In this document: positions 24,690-37,733 of the stretch, in pieces
Layout: every line of letters starts with the position of its first letter
Position numbering within the stretch: the first letter of the stretch is position 1
Assembly (NCBI GenBank): GCA_022376925.1
Contig: JAIOJX010000028.1
Location: 66,491,001 to 66,555,000 of the forward strand
Reading direction: 5' to 3'
DNA: 64,000 nt
From: Tragulus kanchil
Lineage: Eukaryota; Chordata; Mammalia; Artiodactyla; Tragulidae
Position numbers and translations under genes: made by a program
Notes under the pieces: model-generated
What the model saw: the letters and a program-made list of their open reading frames with translations, nothing else
Databases searched by the model: none
What the model was told of the DNA's origin: nothing

Positions 24690-25584
24690 CTACTATTTCT
24701 AGTTAATCATATGCCCTGTGCTGTTTCTACATGACTCTGAGAATACGACATCAGAATATTTTAGTTAAGGGTTATCAGAATGCTTCTGCAATAGCTCTTT
24801 ATTCCTGGTTCTCAGTAGACAGCTTTGTTAGCAGCCATGGAGAATTACGGCAGTATTCTTCTCCGAGCTCATTGTCTTTACCTCAGTTACATAAATAAGT
24901 CTAGCAAATGGCTTAGTAGCATTCTCTCTCTCTCATATTTTGGACTGTATTTCAAAAGTGAAATTTCTGACCCTGCCAAACTAGAGCGCAACACAGCCCC
25001 ATGGTTTTACTTCATATGCATTTCATGTGGCCAGTTCTCTCTGATGTGAATCAAATGATTTTGCACCTAGACTTTTCTCAAGATCCAAAACACCATCAAC
25101 GTCAAGGATAGATTTAAATCTCACACCTCTGTACTCAGGTATGTATGTTAATTTCGCTCTTCTCAGAAACGAAATTTTACTGTGTGGCAGAAAGTCAATT
25201 TAAAACAAAAAAGACTCAAGAGTTCTTCTGCAAAATTCTTTCCCTCAGTGGATTTACAATTTAAATTATTTTAAGAAAGACAAAAGAAGTAAAGAGGCAG
25301 TGAAGAAATTCAGAGTCCTGCATTTGTATCTTTCACTGAGGGAGAAGTCCTTATTGATTCCCAGATGTGTTTTTACTATAAATGTGTATTATTTCTAACT
25401 CCTCTAACACTCACACAGTTTTCAATATGCAGAGAAATCTGAAGCCAAGTGAGCTTTTCTAGGTTCCCCTTCTTCCTGGTGAACACTTTACATAGCTATT
25501 GTGAGATGGTGCCTTCAGAAATTCTTCTCTTCGAGATGCCTTTTATTGGACATAATATCCCTCCCAACTTGGATATGCAAGCAG
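24690..25584. other. Unique sequence, nothing recognised
   Basis: Short frames (74 codons at 24825-25049; 82 codons at 25449-25697) have no recognisable domain or splice context. Confidence 0.45.
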
Positions 25585-27871
25585 GCCTATATATTTCCCA
25601 TTTCTTGACTGTTCTGGCAATTTTCCCCAAAAGGGAGGAAAAACCCTATAAAATTTCTTTTGGCCCCCCAAAGCAGAAACATCTGCTGGAGTCATGAGTA
25701 GCTTGTTGGCGCGGCTTAGAAGCCTCAGCCTGGAGTTGATTATCTCCCTGCCTCACCAGTGTCCGTGCACTCAGCAAGGAACGCACTGAAAGGTTTCTGG
25801 GAAGACTCATTATAAATAATGAGAACATGGATGAGAAGAAAGAGGGAAAAGGTTCAAGCTACTTTGGCCCAGGCATTTGACGAGTTTCACAAACTAAAAT
25901 CATTAGACCACCAAACTGCTCAATTAGAAATCAAGATTTTAAAAACTAGGCCATTGCTTTCTGTAAATACAGCTGCTTGGCAAATGCAAATGAAAATGTG
26001 ACAGATTGCTGGTTGATTTTTTTTTTTCCTATCAGGAAAAAATGTCAGTTATTTTAAGTGACACTTTGGGGAAAGGATTGGTTGCTGATCCATCTATAAC
26101 TTGCCAATTGCTTCTTACCCCACAGTAGATGGAGCCGGCAGTAAGTAGAATTTTCTGGCTTGGGTGCTCAGACAATTTTTATTCTTTGAAATAGTTTAAC
26201 AGGTGCAAGTCAAGTCTTGCTAGGAATTCTTATGTATGACAATGCACTGAACACTTCTGTAAATTAATTCACTCCACCCAATGTACAATATAACTTGTTG
26301 CAAAAATTTTGGTATGTTGTCAGTTCAATTAGTTACTGAACAGATGAAAATAATCCTAGTTCTTTCCATCCTTCAACAACAATTTTATTATTTTCCTACC
26401 ATCAGTTTTTCTAATAGTAAGAACCAACAGGGTCAAAATGTTCTTTGTCATTCTCAAAGGATTTGCAGGAGAAAAAAAAAAGGAACATAATGGGTTTTAA
26501 AAGGTCTGATGAAAAGATTTAGATTAAAATTTTAGTGTAGACCTAATTGGTACATAAGAAACGGTTACAAAATATAGTGAGCTATGAGTGTCTACAGAAT
26601 AAATGCCATTAGTGTAAGTAGAGGTGACTTATTCTAAGACAAGAATTCTCAAACTTGATGGCATGACAGACTACTAGAGACCTTATTAAACACAAATCGA
26701 TAAGCCACAGAACAAAGTTTCTAATCCGGAGCCTATATATTTCCCATTCTTGACTGTTCTGGCAATTTTCCCCAAAAGGGAGGAAACCCTATAAAATTTC
26801 TTTTGGCCCCAAAGCAGAAACATCTGCTGGAGTCATGAGTAGCTTGTTGGCGCGGCTTAGAAGCCTCAGCCTGGAGTTGATTATCTCCCTGCCTCACCAG
26901 TGTCCGTGCACTCAGCAAGGAACGCACTGAAAGGTTTCTGGGAAGACTCATTATAAATAATGAGAACATGGATGAGAAGAAAGAGGGAAAAGGTTCAAGC
27001 TACTTTGGCCCAGGCATTTGACGAGTTTCACAAACTAAAATCATTAGACCACCAAACTGCTCAATTAGAAATCAAGATTTTAAAAACTAGGCCATTGCTT
27101 TCTGTAAATACAGCTGCTTGGCAAATGCAAATGAAAAGTATGACAGATTGCTAGCTGATTTTTCTTTCCTATCAGGAAAAAAAATGTCAGTTATTTTAAG
27201 TGACACTTTGGGGAAAGGATTGGTTGCTGATCCATCTATAACTTGCCAATTGCTTCTTACCCCACAGTAGATGGAGCCGGCAGTAAGTAGAATTTTCTGG
27301 CTTGGGTGCTCAGACAATTTTTATTCTTTGAAATAGTTTAACAGGTGCAAGTCAAGTCTTGCTAGGAATTCTTATGTATGACAATGCACTGAACACTTCT
27401 GTAAATTAATTCACTCCACCCAATGTACAATATAACTTGTTGCAAAAATTTTGGTATGTTGTCAGTTCAATTAGTTACTGAACAGATGAAAATAATCCTA
27501 GTTCTTTCCATCCTTCAACAACAATTTTATTATTTTCCTACCATCAGTTTTTCTAATAGTAAGAACCAACAGGGTCAAAATGTTCTTTGTCATTCTCAAA
27601 GGATTTGCAGGAGAAAAAAAAAAGGAACATAATGGGTTTTAAAAGGTCTGATGAAAAGATTTAGATTAAAATTTTAGTGTAGACCTAATTGGTACATAAG
27701 AAACGGTTACAAAATATAGTGAGCTATGAGTGTCTACAGAATAAATGCCATTAGTGTAAGTAGAGGTGACTTATTCTAAGACAAGAATTCTCAAACTTGA
27801 TGGCATGACAGACTACTAGAGAGACCTTATTAAACACAAATCGATAAGCCACAGAACAAAGTTTCTAATCC
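25585..27871. repeat. Tandem duplication TD9
   Basis: Copy A 25585-26727, copy B 26731-27871, offset about 1146 bp, filler gga between. Copy A has extra bases in runs close to its start (tggccccccaaagc against tggccccaaagc; gaggaaaaaccc against gaggaaaccc), and there is a further run difference near 26020 / 27160. Contents unrecognised. The last ~155 bp are shared with TD10. Confidence 0.95.
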
Positions 27872-28337
27872 AGTAAATCTGAGGTGATACATTTATGTTC
27901 CCAGGTACAGGTTATGGAACTGGCTGGTCAACCACACTTTTCAATCAATGCTCTATGAGATAGTAAGAGGAATCATGTCAAAATCCCAAAATGTCTATCT
28001 AGAAGCTACTCAGATTTCCAGGCTAACGGATTACCAACCAGTTTTCAATGAGATCACAGGCTCATTTTCTTCTAACCCTGGGTACCAAGTGCATCTTCAC
28101 CTAGAGTCCACCAACCAAGCAACATATTTTACTACTAGGATATTCTAAGGTGACTATTTGACTCAGATGTTCTCCTTTTCAGATCTGTATGCTTATATTG
28201 CCATTTTATTCAAACGTTGATTTTTTTGACAACTGATTGCTCTGATGACTTACTGACTTTTAATTCTTTCCATGTTAACATCAAATCTGCCCAGATACCA
28301 CCCCAATCAGCACTTAGAGACATAAATGCCACAGGCA

Positions 28338-28655
28338 GGACTTCCCAGGTGGCTCAGTAAATAGGAATCTGCCTGACAATGCAGGGCATCTGGGTTCAAT
28401 CCCAGGTCCAGGAAGGTTCCACATGTTGTGTGCATCAATGAGTCCATGCTCTAGAACCCATGAGCCACAACTACTGAGCCTCTGTGCTGCACCTACTGAA
28501 GCCCATGTGCCTAGAGCCTGTGCTCCACAACGAAACCACCACAGTGACAAGCCTGCACACTGCAATGAAAAGTAGCCCCACTCTCCACAACTAGAGAAAG
28601 CTTGCATATAGCAACCAAGACCCAATGCAACCAAAAGAGAAAAAAACAATTTTTA
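28338..28655 (+). mobile_element. CHR SINE, older form (TD10 copy A)
   Basis: tRNA head gacttcccaggtggctcag with B box ggttcaatccc, then the CHR body with gagccacaactactgagcc and agcctgtgctccacaac, A-rich end. Diverged, so an old copy. Confidence 0.88.
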
Positions 28656-29414
28656 AAACCACCACAGGCAAATCTCTTCTTACAATTTAGTTTGCTTTCG
28701 CATCATACACTGAGATGAAATTCTCAATTGTAAATTCTTAGACTGAATCTCAGTCTCTCTCAGCATTCAGTTGAGATTCACACCCTACAGGAGTAGTGAG
28801 CTATGAGTGTCTACAGAATAAATGCCATTAGTGTAAGTAGAGGTGACTTATTCTAAGACAAGAATTCTCAAACTTGATGGCATGACAGACTACTAGAGAG
28901 ACCTTATTAAACACAAATCGATAAGCCACAGAACAAAGTTTCTAATCCAGTAAATCTGAGGTGATACATTTATGTTCCCAGGTACAGGTTATGGAACTGG
29001 CTGGTCAACCACACTTTTCAATCAATGCTCTATGAGATAGTAAGAGGAATCATGTCAAAATCCCAAAATGTCTATCTAGAAGCTACTCAGATTTCCAGGC
29101 TAACGGATTACCAACCAGTTTTCAATGAGATCACAGGCTCATTTTCTTCTAACCCTGGGTACCAAGTGCATCTTCACCTAGAGTCCACCAACCAAGCAAC
29201 ATATTTTACTACTAGGATATTCTAAGGTGACTATTTGACTCAGATGTTCTCCTTTTCAGATCTGTATGCTTATATTGCCATTTTATTCAAACGTTGATTT
29301 TTTTGACAACTGATTGCTCTGATGACTTACTGACTTTTAATTCTTTCCATGTTAACATCAAATCTGCCCAGATACCACCCCAATCAGCACTTAGAGACAT
29401 AAATGCCACAGGCA

Positions 29415-29732
29415 GGACTTCCCAGGTGGCTCAGTAAATAGGAATCTGCCTGACAATGCAGGGCATCTGGGTTCAATCCCAGGTCCAGGAAGGTTCCACA
29501 TGTTGTGTGCATCAATGAGTCCATGCTCTAGAACCCATGAGCCACAACTACTGAGCCTCTGTGCTGCACCTACTGAAGCCCATGTGCCTAGAGCCTGTGC
29601 TCCACAACGAAACCACCACAGTGACAAGCCTGCACACTGCAATGAAAAGTAGCCCCACTCTCCACAACTAGAGAAAGCTTGCATATAGCAACCAAGACCC
29701 AATGCAACCAAAAGAGAAAAAAACAATTTTTA
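29415..29732 (+). mobile_element. CHR SINE, older form (TD10 copy B)
   Basis: Second copy of 28338-28655 through TD10. Confidence 0.88.
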
Positions 29733-29871
29733 AAACCACCACAGGCAAATCTCTTCTTACAATTTAGTTTGCTTTCGCATCATACACTGAGATGAAATTC
29801 TCAATTGTAAATTCTTAGACTGAATCTCAGTCTCTCTCAGCATTCAGTTGAGATTCACACCCTACAGGAGT

Positions 29872-30228
29872 GTGCTCTGAAAACACCAATCTCTGAAACT
29901 TGTCCTTACCAACTCCCCATGTTTCTATACTACTTCTTTAATAAACCTTCACCAACAACTCTCCTCAACAAACATGTACACAAGCATCTGATTTTCTTAG
30001 AGCCTCTTCTGTTTCTTTGGTGAATTTTTCACTGAAGCCTACCTTGTGAAATAGTGTTTATAATATTTGTGCTAATATAGAAGTATTTCCTAATAACTCA
30101 GCCTTTTATAGTTTCATATATTCCTATGCTTTATTGTATGGACTATAAAGACCATTGAGTGTTTTAAAAATACTATATTAAGCAACTCCAATGCAAGATT
30201 GATTTCTGACTACATGTGACTTTAATTT
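29872..30228. other. Unique sequence, nothing recognised
   Basis: AT-rich, no supported feature. Start of the longest duplication-free stretch (29872-33433). Confidence 0.5.
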
Positions 30229-30234
30229 TTTTCT

Positions 30235-30582
30235 TTTTAAAGAAATGTATTTTATTTATTTATTTATTTGTTTTTGACTATTCTGGGTTTTCACTGCTGT
30301 TACAGGCTCTTCTCTAGTTGCAGGGAGTGGGGGCTACTCTCTAGATGAGGTAAGCAGGCTTCTTGTTGCAGTGACTCCTCTTGTTGTAGAACTAGCGCTC
30401 TAGAGTACATGGGCTTCAGTAGTTGCGGCACATGCGCTCAACAGTTGTGGCTCCGAGGCTCTAGGGCACAGGCTCAACAGTTGCGGCTCATGGACAGCAT
30501 GTGGGATCTTCCCAGATAAGGTATTGGACCTGTGCCTCCTGCACTGGCAGGCAAACTCTTCACTGAGTTACAAGGGAAGCCC
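30235..30582 (-). mobile_element. CHR SINE, antisense
   Basis: (TTTA)n at 30247-30269 followed by the antisense CHR body (cttctctagttgcagggag, cttcagtagttgcggcac, atgtgggatcttcccagat) and ending in an antisense tRNA head, acaagggaagccc. Full-length, old. Confidence 0.9.
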
Positions 30583-31711
30583 AACTTTTAAATTTTAATA
30601 TTATATTTTGAACTAATTTTAGGCCTACATAGAAAATGTGAAAATAGTACAAACTCTCCTTATGTACTTTGCCCTGTTTTCCCTAATTTAATGTCTTACA
30701 TAACCAAATCATTAAATAGAATGATTATATATAACGTAAAAACAAAGCAAACTAAACATAGAACTTTTATACGGACACCGATCTCTTCTGCTACTGCAGA
30801 ACTCACATTGGATGAAAGTGAATGTTGAATTCAGAGATCCTACATTTTTCATAGGGGCCAGCAGTAAATTTCACTCCACATGAATTTTTCTCAATCAATA
30901 TAAAGCTAACGCCTAACTTCCACGCTTCAAGGTATGAGAATTATTATCTCAGGTATGCTTTAAGCCTATTTCTCTCTTCCTTCCTATTAGAACTGGCCCA
31001 GAAGTATAAATAACATTTGTGGTATTAAAATACATGAGGGAAGGAACTTTATCATTCAGTGTAGCCCCTCCAGTGCCCATTGCCTTCACCTAAGGGGTCC
31101 ACTGAGGACCTGCTGCTCCGGCTCTACAATGCAAACCTTGGGCACAGCAGTCTTTGCAGAGGCTGGAGCATCAGTCCCTTATGTCCAGACCCCCTGTATG
31201 CATCTTATATCTACTGCCCTCCAAAGTCTTGTATCCCTCACCTAGGTACCATGAGGTGCTGTAGTACTTATCCTGACAGAGGCTGACTCAGTTTCTGAGT
31301 TCTTATCGCACAAAGGGACCTCCTTCCCTCAGAGCCAGGCGCTCTCACTCCTAAGTCTCCAGTTAGTCCCTTGTATCCTCTCTTTCTCACAATACAACTC
31401 CCATCCCAAAAACCCATAAGAGGGTTCTCTCTTTCTAAACTAAAGCATAAAGCTGTTCTCTCTTTAAAACATAAAGTTATTCCACCATTTCTGGGGTGGG
31501 TTGAGTATGTGCTAAACTCAACCCATGTTTCCCTCCATAACATTTCCAGCAACATATGTATCTTCAAAGCATTATATATGTTAAATCTTATAATGTCAAC
31601 TTACACTAGTCTTTGATAGATTCCATAGTTTGTTTTTTTAAATAAAGTTCTAAGTTTTCATCTTCTAAAACTATACAGAAGAAAAAAGATTTGTGCTAAA
31701 TTTTGAAGTTT
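30583..31711. other. Unique sequence, nothing recognised
   Basis: Includes a slightly GC-richer block (31060-31420) with a 68-codon plus-strand frame (31080-31286) and a 99-codon minus-strand frame (31268-31567). Neither has a recognisable domain. Possibly an old LTR, but I cannot support that. Confidence 0.4.
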
Positions 31712-31993
31712 GGGGCTTCCCTGGCGGTCTGGTGAGTGAAGAGTCTGCCTTGCAGTACAAGGAGCATCAGTTTGATCCCTGGTCCAGGAAAATCCCATGT
31801 GCTGCGGAGTGGCTGAACTGGTGTGTCCAATTATGAGCCAGTGGTCTAGAGCCCATGTACCCAGAGCCAGTGCTCTGTACTGACAGAGGCCTCTGCAATG
31901 GGAGGCCCATGCAGGCCAAAGAATAAAGATGGATGAAAATAAATAAAAACGCAATAAAAGAGGTCAAACTTAAAAAAAAAAAAAGTTTAAAAA
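31712..31993 (+). mobile_element. CHR-like SINE, short-tail variant
   Basis: Head gggcttccctggcggtctgg, B box region gtttgatccc, body and aaaagaggtcaaa tail with poly(A). An imperfect target-site duplication is plausible (aaattttgaagtt before; aaatttttgaagctt after). Confidence 0.88.
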
Positions 31994-32007
31994 AATTTTT
32001 GAAGCTT

Positions 32008-32720
32008 TTGGTTTGGGGGAAAGAATGGAGGGAAGAAAGAAAGCATTATGTTACAGAAAGGGAAATTAACAGACATATGATTATTGTGGAGAACATTAAA
32101 TATTTTTAAAAAGCCAATACTTCCGAATCTCTAGAGACAAAGCTTCCCCACATTTCATGCTGTGTGTGTTAATACTTAACAATGTTTAATATTATAGAAA
32201 AGACTATCACTGTAAGTTTTTACTTCAGTTTGGGCAAATATATGAAATACTTGTAACCATTCTATATTCACTCCCCATGATAGCTGTGCTGATTGATCAC
32301 AGCAGCTTGTAGGGCAGCATCCTAAGGAATTTTCAAAATCATCTCAGCATAATATCCTAAACACCCACCATTTGTGGACTTGAGCCAGTAAGTGGCCCTA
32401 CTGGATCCCTATGTTTGCCTTGAGTTTAGTCTGTGTTTCATACACTGGTATCATATCATTTGGATTAAATTAAAATGCTGTAAGAAATATATACATAACA
32501 ATCTATATTATTATAATAAGTATACTCAGAAATGTATATTGGTAGAATATAATAGATATGTCTTTCCATTTTAGGTTACAGTCCAGGGTATTTATTTCTA
32601 GTTGACAAGAGTTAATTAGTATTAATATTCCATGACCCAGGCCCCTTACATCGACGGCTCCCCTCTAATGGCTACTGCCTCGTTGTCATCTTCACCCAGC
32701 CAGCAAAAGAGGGCAGACAA
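32008..32720. other. Unique sequence, possible 3' flank of the exon candidate
   Basis: No repeat or coding feature recognised. The right end (about 32640-32720) lies just beyond the proposed cleavage region of the minus-strand exon. Confidence 0.4.
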
Positions 32721-32747
32721 CATGGAAGAGATTCCATCTTAAAAAGC

Positions 32748-32753
32748 TTTATT
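32748..32753 (-). promoter_or_regulatory. Putative poly(A) signal AATAAA
   Basis: Minus-strand AATAAA 87 bases after the stop codon of the candidate exon, followed within about 50 bases by a TGTTGTCTG-rich stretch that could serve as the downstream element. AATAAA alone is common in AT-rich DNA, so its value lies in the context. Confidence 0.35.
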
Positions 32754-32839
32754 TCAGGGATTATTCATATTACTTCTCCTCCCATTTTACTGGTGAGATC
32801 TACTTACAGGGACTCACTTAACTACTGGCACAAGAAAGC

Positions 32840-33069
32840 CTAAAAAACACATTTTAGCCACAATCCTACTGCTGGAGAAGTAGAGGATGCCTTGGGGGGA
32901 GGACTAGTAGTTTCTTCAACAGGTACCATGACAAAAGAACAGTGATGTTCTCTGACAGCAAGTGCTAAGTCAGAAGACAGCAGTATAGCTCCATCTTCTC
33001 GCACATCTTGTTGGAGTACAGCTGTGGTTTCAGGGTTTGAACAGTCAGGAGGCAAGCACCCAGGCATAT
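32840..33069 (-). CDS. Candidate terminal coding exon, unidentified protein
   Basis: The minus-strand frame runs from the presumed acceptor at 33070/33071 to a TAG at 32840-32842, giving about 75 residues. It opens MPGCLPPDCSNPE and has a middle part ETTAVLQQDVREDGAILLSS, then a Ser/Pro-rich segment (TTSPPPKASSTSP) and ends LKCVF. The composition (acidic, Ser/Pro-rich, balanced) looks more protein-like than the chance frames around it, and it is not a SINE or L1. A pyrimidine-rich acceptor precedes it and AATAAA follows the stop. The first two bases (AT) would complete a codon begun in an upstream exon; the ATG at 33067 could also be internal. I recognise no family. A decayed gene remnant or chance frame remains possible. 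Confidence 0.35.
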
Positions 33070-33086
33070 CTGGAGAAATACAAAGC
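33070..33086 (-). promoter_or_regulatory. Putative splice acceptor
   Basis: Minus strand reads ctttgtatttctccag immediately before the candidate exon: a pyrimidine-rich tract ending in CAG. Plausible but not unique; supports the exon call only jointly with the frame. Confidence 0.35.
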
Positions 33087-33433
33087 TATAGAGATGACTT
33101 AACTTTTTTTATATAAGCAAATATATTAATGTTGCACTATACTCTAGGGTCAACATTTAATGCTTTTGAATATATGGGAGCAAAGAAGACTCATTTTCAA
33201 AAAATTCTTTGTGAAATTAAACTTCCAAATTTGCATTAGACTATTTAGATACTCGGGGGAAAAAAAAAAAAAAAAAAACTAGAAAAAGTGATGTTTTCTA
33301 TAACTCGTCTTAAATTTTGTATTTTTACACATTGTAACATATTGCTAAATGTCACCCCATCACTGCAAACAACAGGAGTAGATCCAAAAGAAAAAAAGTG
33401 TTTGATATTTATGTTAAACTACACACTCATAAA
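33087..33433. other. AT-rich sequence, nothing recognised
   Basis: Contains a poly(A) run at about 33260-33279. If the candidate exon is real, this is intron. Confidence 0.4.
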
Positions 33434-35738
33434 ATGTTGATAATTTTCCTTTTTTTATTTTGTGTGTTCTAATATTTGCATCGTAGGATGTTAGAATGAG
33501 ACAGAAGTAGTGGCATTTTTAAAGCCAAGAAAACCATAATTTGGGAAACAAATAATCACATGGATGTCCAGAAACAATTATAAACACATGGGTTACCTGG
33601 CCCATATTGGTAGAAAAAGGCTAGGAAGGATTACAAGAACAGGAAATTTACTCAAGCTCATCAAAACCTCCACAAAAGTAGGCATCAAGTGTGCATCCAT
33701 TACATACAAGCAACATCTCACATCTCCCCATCCTGATTTAGTCTCCAAGGCTCTCTACTGGTTTTATAAAATATAAAAAAACATGCAAATACACATACAG
33801 AATCAAACGCAGTGTAAGTTTTACACCAGAATCACAATATACACTGGAACCTTCAATCACTGACATATTATTGCACATAGAACTAGAAAACAACCAAAAC
33901 TTTCCAAAATTTTTGTACTCTATACCTTTTATTTGCTGATAACTATAAAAGGCTTTCCTCATCGAGTAGGACAATATAACTAAACTTTGAAGTCTCTCAT
34001 GATGGAAAAGAGAAACAATTTTAGTTTATTTTTAGTCTTTTATTCTTCAATATTTGATTACAATTATAGCCAATGATATTATTGCTGATAATTATATAAT
34101 ACTCTATACAAAGGAAATATTCCAAAAGCACACATATACAAAAGCCTAAACAAGTACCTGGTTGATGTACAGAAGGCAACTGATAAATGTCAGAAACATA
34201 CATAAGCATATATGGGAAACTATTTTTAAGAACTAGGTGAGTAAAGTAATTTTATTTTCAAGCACATATTAAAAATATATAGGCAAATGCTAACAATTGT
34301 TCACAGAAGAGCAACATGAATGGTAACTCACTTACATGTGGTTCCCTATATCTGTGCTACACGAGTGCCTCATTAGGGAATGAAACACACACACCCAATA
34401 CTTAGCACATGAGAACTCTGCCAGCATGGAGAAAATTAAGCTTCATCAAAATGCTTTTGGAGTCCATGAAATGCAGTGTTACAAGGGAGCTACACCAGAA
34501 GCAATTATTAAGTGACTAAGGAGATAAATGTAGCTATTAATACTGCACACCTGCCGTTCTTCCCTCTGCACTTTGATCTAACAGATGTTGATAATTTTCC
34601 TTTTTTTATTTTGTGTGTTCTAATATTTGCATCATAGGATGTTAGAATGAGACAGAAGTAGTGGCATTTTTAAAGCCAAGAAAACCATAATTTGGGAAAC
34701 AAATAATCACATGGATGTCCAGAAACAATTATAAACACATGGGTTACCTGGCCCATATTGGTAGAAAAAGGCTAGGAAGGATTACAAGAACAGGAAATTT
34801 ACTCAAGCTCATCAAAACCTCCACAAAAGTAGGCATCAAGTGTGCATCCATTACATACAAGCAACATCTCACATCTCCCCATCCTGATTTAGTCTCCAAG
34901 GCTCTCTACTGGTTTTATAAAATATAAAAACACATGCAAATACACATACAGAATCAAACGCAGTGTAAGTTTTACACCAGAATCACAATATACACTGGAA
35001 CCTTCAATCACTGACATATTATTGCACATAGAACTAGAAAACAACCAAAACTTTCCAAAATTTTTGTACTCTATACCTTTTATTTGCTGATAACTATAAA
35101 AGGCTTTCCTCATCGAGTAGGACAATATAACTAAACTTTGAAGTCTCTCATGATGGAAAAGAGAAACAATTTTAGTTTATTTTTAGTCTTTTATTCTTCA
35201 ATATTTGATTACAATTATAGCCAATGATATTATTGCTGATAATTATATAATACTCTATACAAAGGAAATATTCCAAAAGCACACATATACAAAAGCCTAA
35301 ACAAGTACCTGGTTGATGTACAGAAGGCAACTGATAAATGTCAGAAACATACATAAGCATATATGGGAAACTATTTTTAAGAACTAGGTGAGTAAAGTAA
35401 TTTTATTTTCAAGCACATATTAAAAATATATAGGCAAATGCTAACAATTGTTCACAGAAGAGCAACATGAATGGTAACTCACTTACATGTGGTTCCCTAT
35501 ATCTGTGCTACACGAGTGCCTCATTAGGGAATGAAACACACACACCCAATACTTAGCACATGAGAACTCTGCCAGCATGGAGAAAATTAAGCTTCATCAA
35601 AATGCTTTTGGAGTCCATGAAATGCAGTGTTACAAGGGAGCTACACCAGAAGCAATTATTAAGTGACTAAGGAGATAAATGTAGCTATTAATACTGCACA
35701 CCTGCCGTTCTTCCCTCTGCACTTTGATCTAACAGATG
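33434..35738. repeat. Tandem duplication TD11
   Basis: Copy A 33434-34587, copy B 34585-35738, offset 1151 bp, ATG shared at the junction. The interior looks almost identical; the visible differences are one G/A substitution (gcatcgtagg / gcatcatagg) and a change in an A run. No known repeat inside. The last ~184 bp belong also to TD12. Confidence 0.97.
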
Positions 35739-37733
35739 ATGATTTGTAATGGCACAACCTCAGCACCCGCCCACCTGTAGTTTATTAGGAAATCAGCCAA
35801 GTAACAGTATTTCTGAGTTCCCAGCAGCAGGGAGGTAGACATGCAAAGAGTCAATTTTTGTCATTTCACGGGTGACACCTTCATCCAGAAACCACCCTTG
35901 GCATCTGTGCTGTACTTGGCCCATGATATGTAAATTCAGCATCCCAGTAGGTTTACGCCTCTTCTTATTCAAAACTGTGGGTTTATGGAATACTGCATTG
36001 CTTTTTAAAGAGATGTACATATGTATCAATATTCTATTTGAACCGCATGTGTTTGCCCACTTTATATCTCAGGAGGGAAAACCACATTTTGTATTTTCTC
36101 TCTGGTAGAGTGTTTCACACACTATTTAAATTTCTTCTAAAGGTGGAGCTTTTGGAGATATTTTTAAAACCTAAGAATCACCACATAACTGCTTATTCAG
36201 CTACAGGAAAGAAGCTATTGGGTTGGTTTTTTTCATTGAACAATGTGGAAAAAATCGTTCTTCGTAGAATAAAAATTTCAGTTGTTGTAGAGTCTCTGCA
36301 TTGACTTGGCAGTTTCATTTACTGGATTGTAATCAGGCTTCATTCTCCTCAAAAATATCCTCACCATAAACTAGCATTGTAGAACAGAGATATTTCTTAT
36401 GGTGCTAAGAATAAGAAGCATAAAGACTCCAAGAACAATAGATAAGGAAACACTTGGAATAACAGAAAAGTCACTCCAAACCAAACAAACGCCAGTATGC
36501 CTTAATATTTTGTGGAAATTTAACATGTATTTAGTCTCTCCATTGCCAAAAAAAAAAGATACAAACCAAATGATTTTTTAAACATCTTAAGACACTGCCT
36601 AAATCAATTCTTTTTTAGAAATTTGTAAACAGAACTCTAAAAAAAATCAGCACATGAGAACTCTGCCAGCATGGAGAAAATTAAGCTTCATCAAAATGCT
36701 TTTGGAGTCCATGAAATGCAGTGTTACAAGGGAGCTACACCAGAAGCAATTATTAAGTGACTAAGGAGATAAATGTAGCTATTAATACTGCACACCTGCC
36801 GTTCTTCCCTCTGCACTTTGATCTAACAGATGATGATTTGTAATGGCACAACCTCAGCACCCGCCCACCTGTAGTTTATTAGGAAATCAGCCAAGTAACA
36901 GTATTTCTGAGTTCCCAGCAGCAGGGAGGTAGACATGCAAAGAGTCAATTTTTGTCATTTCACGGGTGACACCTTCATCCAGAAACCACCCTTGGCATCT
37001 GTGCTGTACTTGGCCCATGATATGTAAATTCAGCATCCCAGTAGGTTTACGCCTCTTCTTATTCAAAACTGTGGGTTTATGGAATACTGCATTGCTTTTT
37101 AAAGAGATGTACATATGTATCAATATTCTATTTGAACCGCATGTGTTTGCCCACTTTATATCTCAGGAGGGAAAACCACATTTTGTATTTTCTCTCTGGT
37201 AGAGTGTTTCACACACTATTTAAATTTCTTCTAAAGGTGGAGCTTTTGGAGATATTTTTAAAACCTAAGAATCACCACATAACTGCTTATTCAGCTACAG
37301 GAAAGAAGCTATTGGGTTGGTTTTTTTCATTGAACAATGTGGAAAAAATCGTTCTTCGTAGAATAAAAATTTCAGTTGTTGTAGAGTCTCTGCATTGACT
37401 TGGCAGTTTCATTTACTGGATTGTAATCAGGCTTCATTCTCCTCAAAAATATCCTCACCATAAACTAGCATTGTAGAACAGAGATATTTCTTATGGTGCT
37501 AAGAATAAGAAGCATAAAGACTCCAAGAACAATAGATAAGGAAACACTTGGAATAACAGAAAAGTCACTCCAAACCAAACAAACGCCAGTATGCCTTAAT
37601 ATTTTGTGGAAATTTAACATGTATTTAGTCTCTCCATTGCCAAAAAAAAAAGATACAAACCAAATGATTTTTTAAACATCTTAAGACACTGCCTAAATCA
37701 ATTCTTTTTTAGAAATTTGTAAACAGAACTCTA
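35555..37733. repeat. Tandem duplication TD12
   Basis: Copy A 35555-36640, copy B 36649-37733, offset 1094 bp, with an A-rich filler of about 8 bp. It overlaps TD11 on the left (three copies: 34404-34587, 35555-35738, 36649-36832) and TD13 on the right. Duplicated open frames of 78 and 88 codons have no family features. Confidence 0.96.

Larger units (their letters stand above)
27717..29871. repeat. Tandem duplication TD10
   Basis: Copy A 27717-28793, copy B 28794-29871, offset 1077 bp, no filler. Its first ~155 bp overlap TD9, so 26573-26727, 27717-27871 and 28794-28948 are three copies. Each copy carries one CHR SINE. Confidence 0.96.

Noticed and set aside
31080..31567. Gene in the slightly GC-richer block
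   Set aside because: Frames on both strands overlap, neither has a domain, and no acceptor/stop/poly(A) arrangement like that at 32.8-33.1 kb was found.
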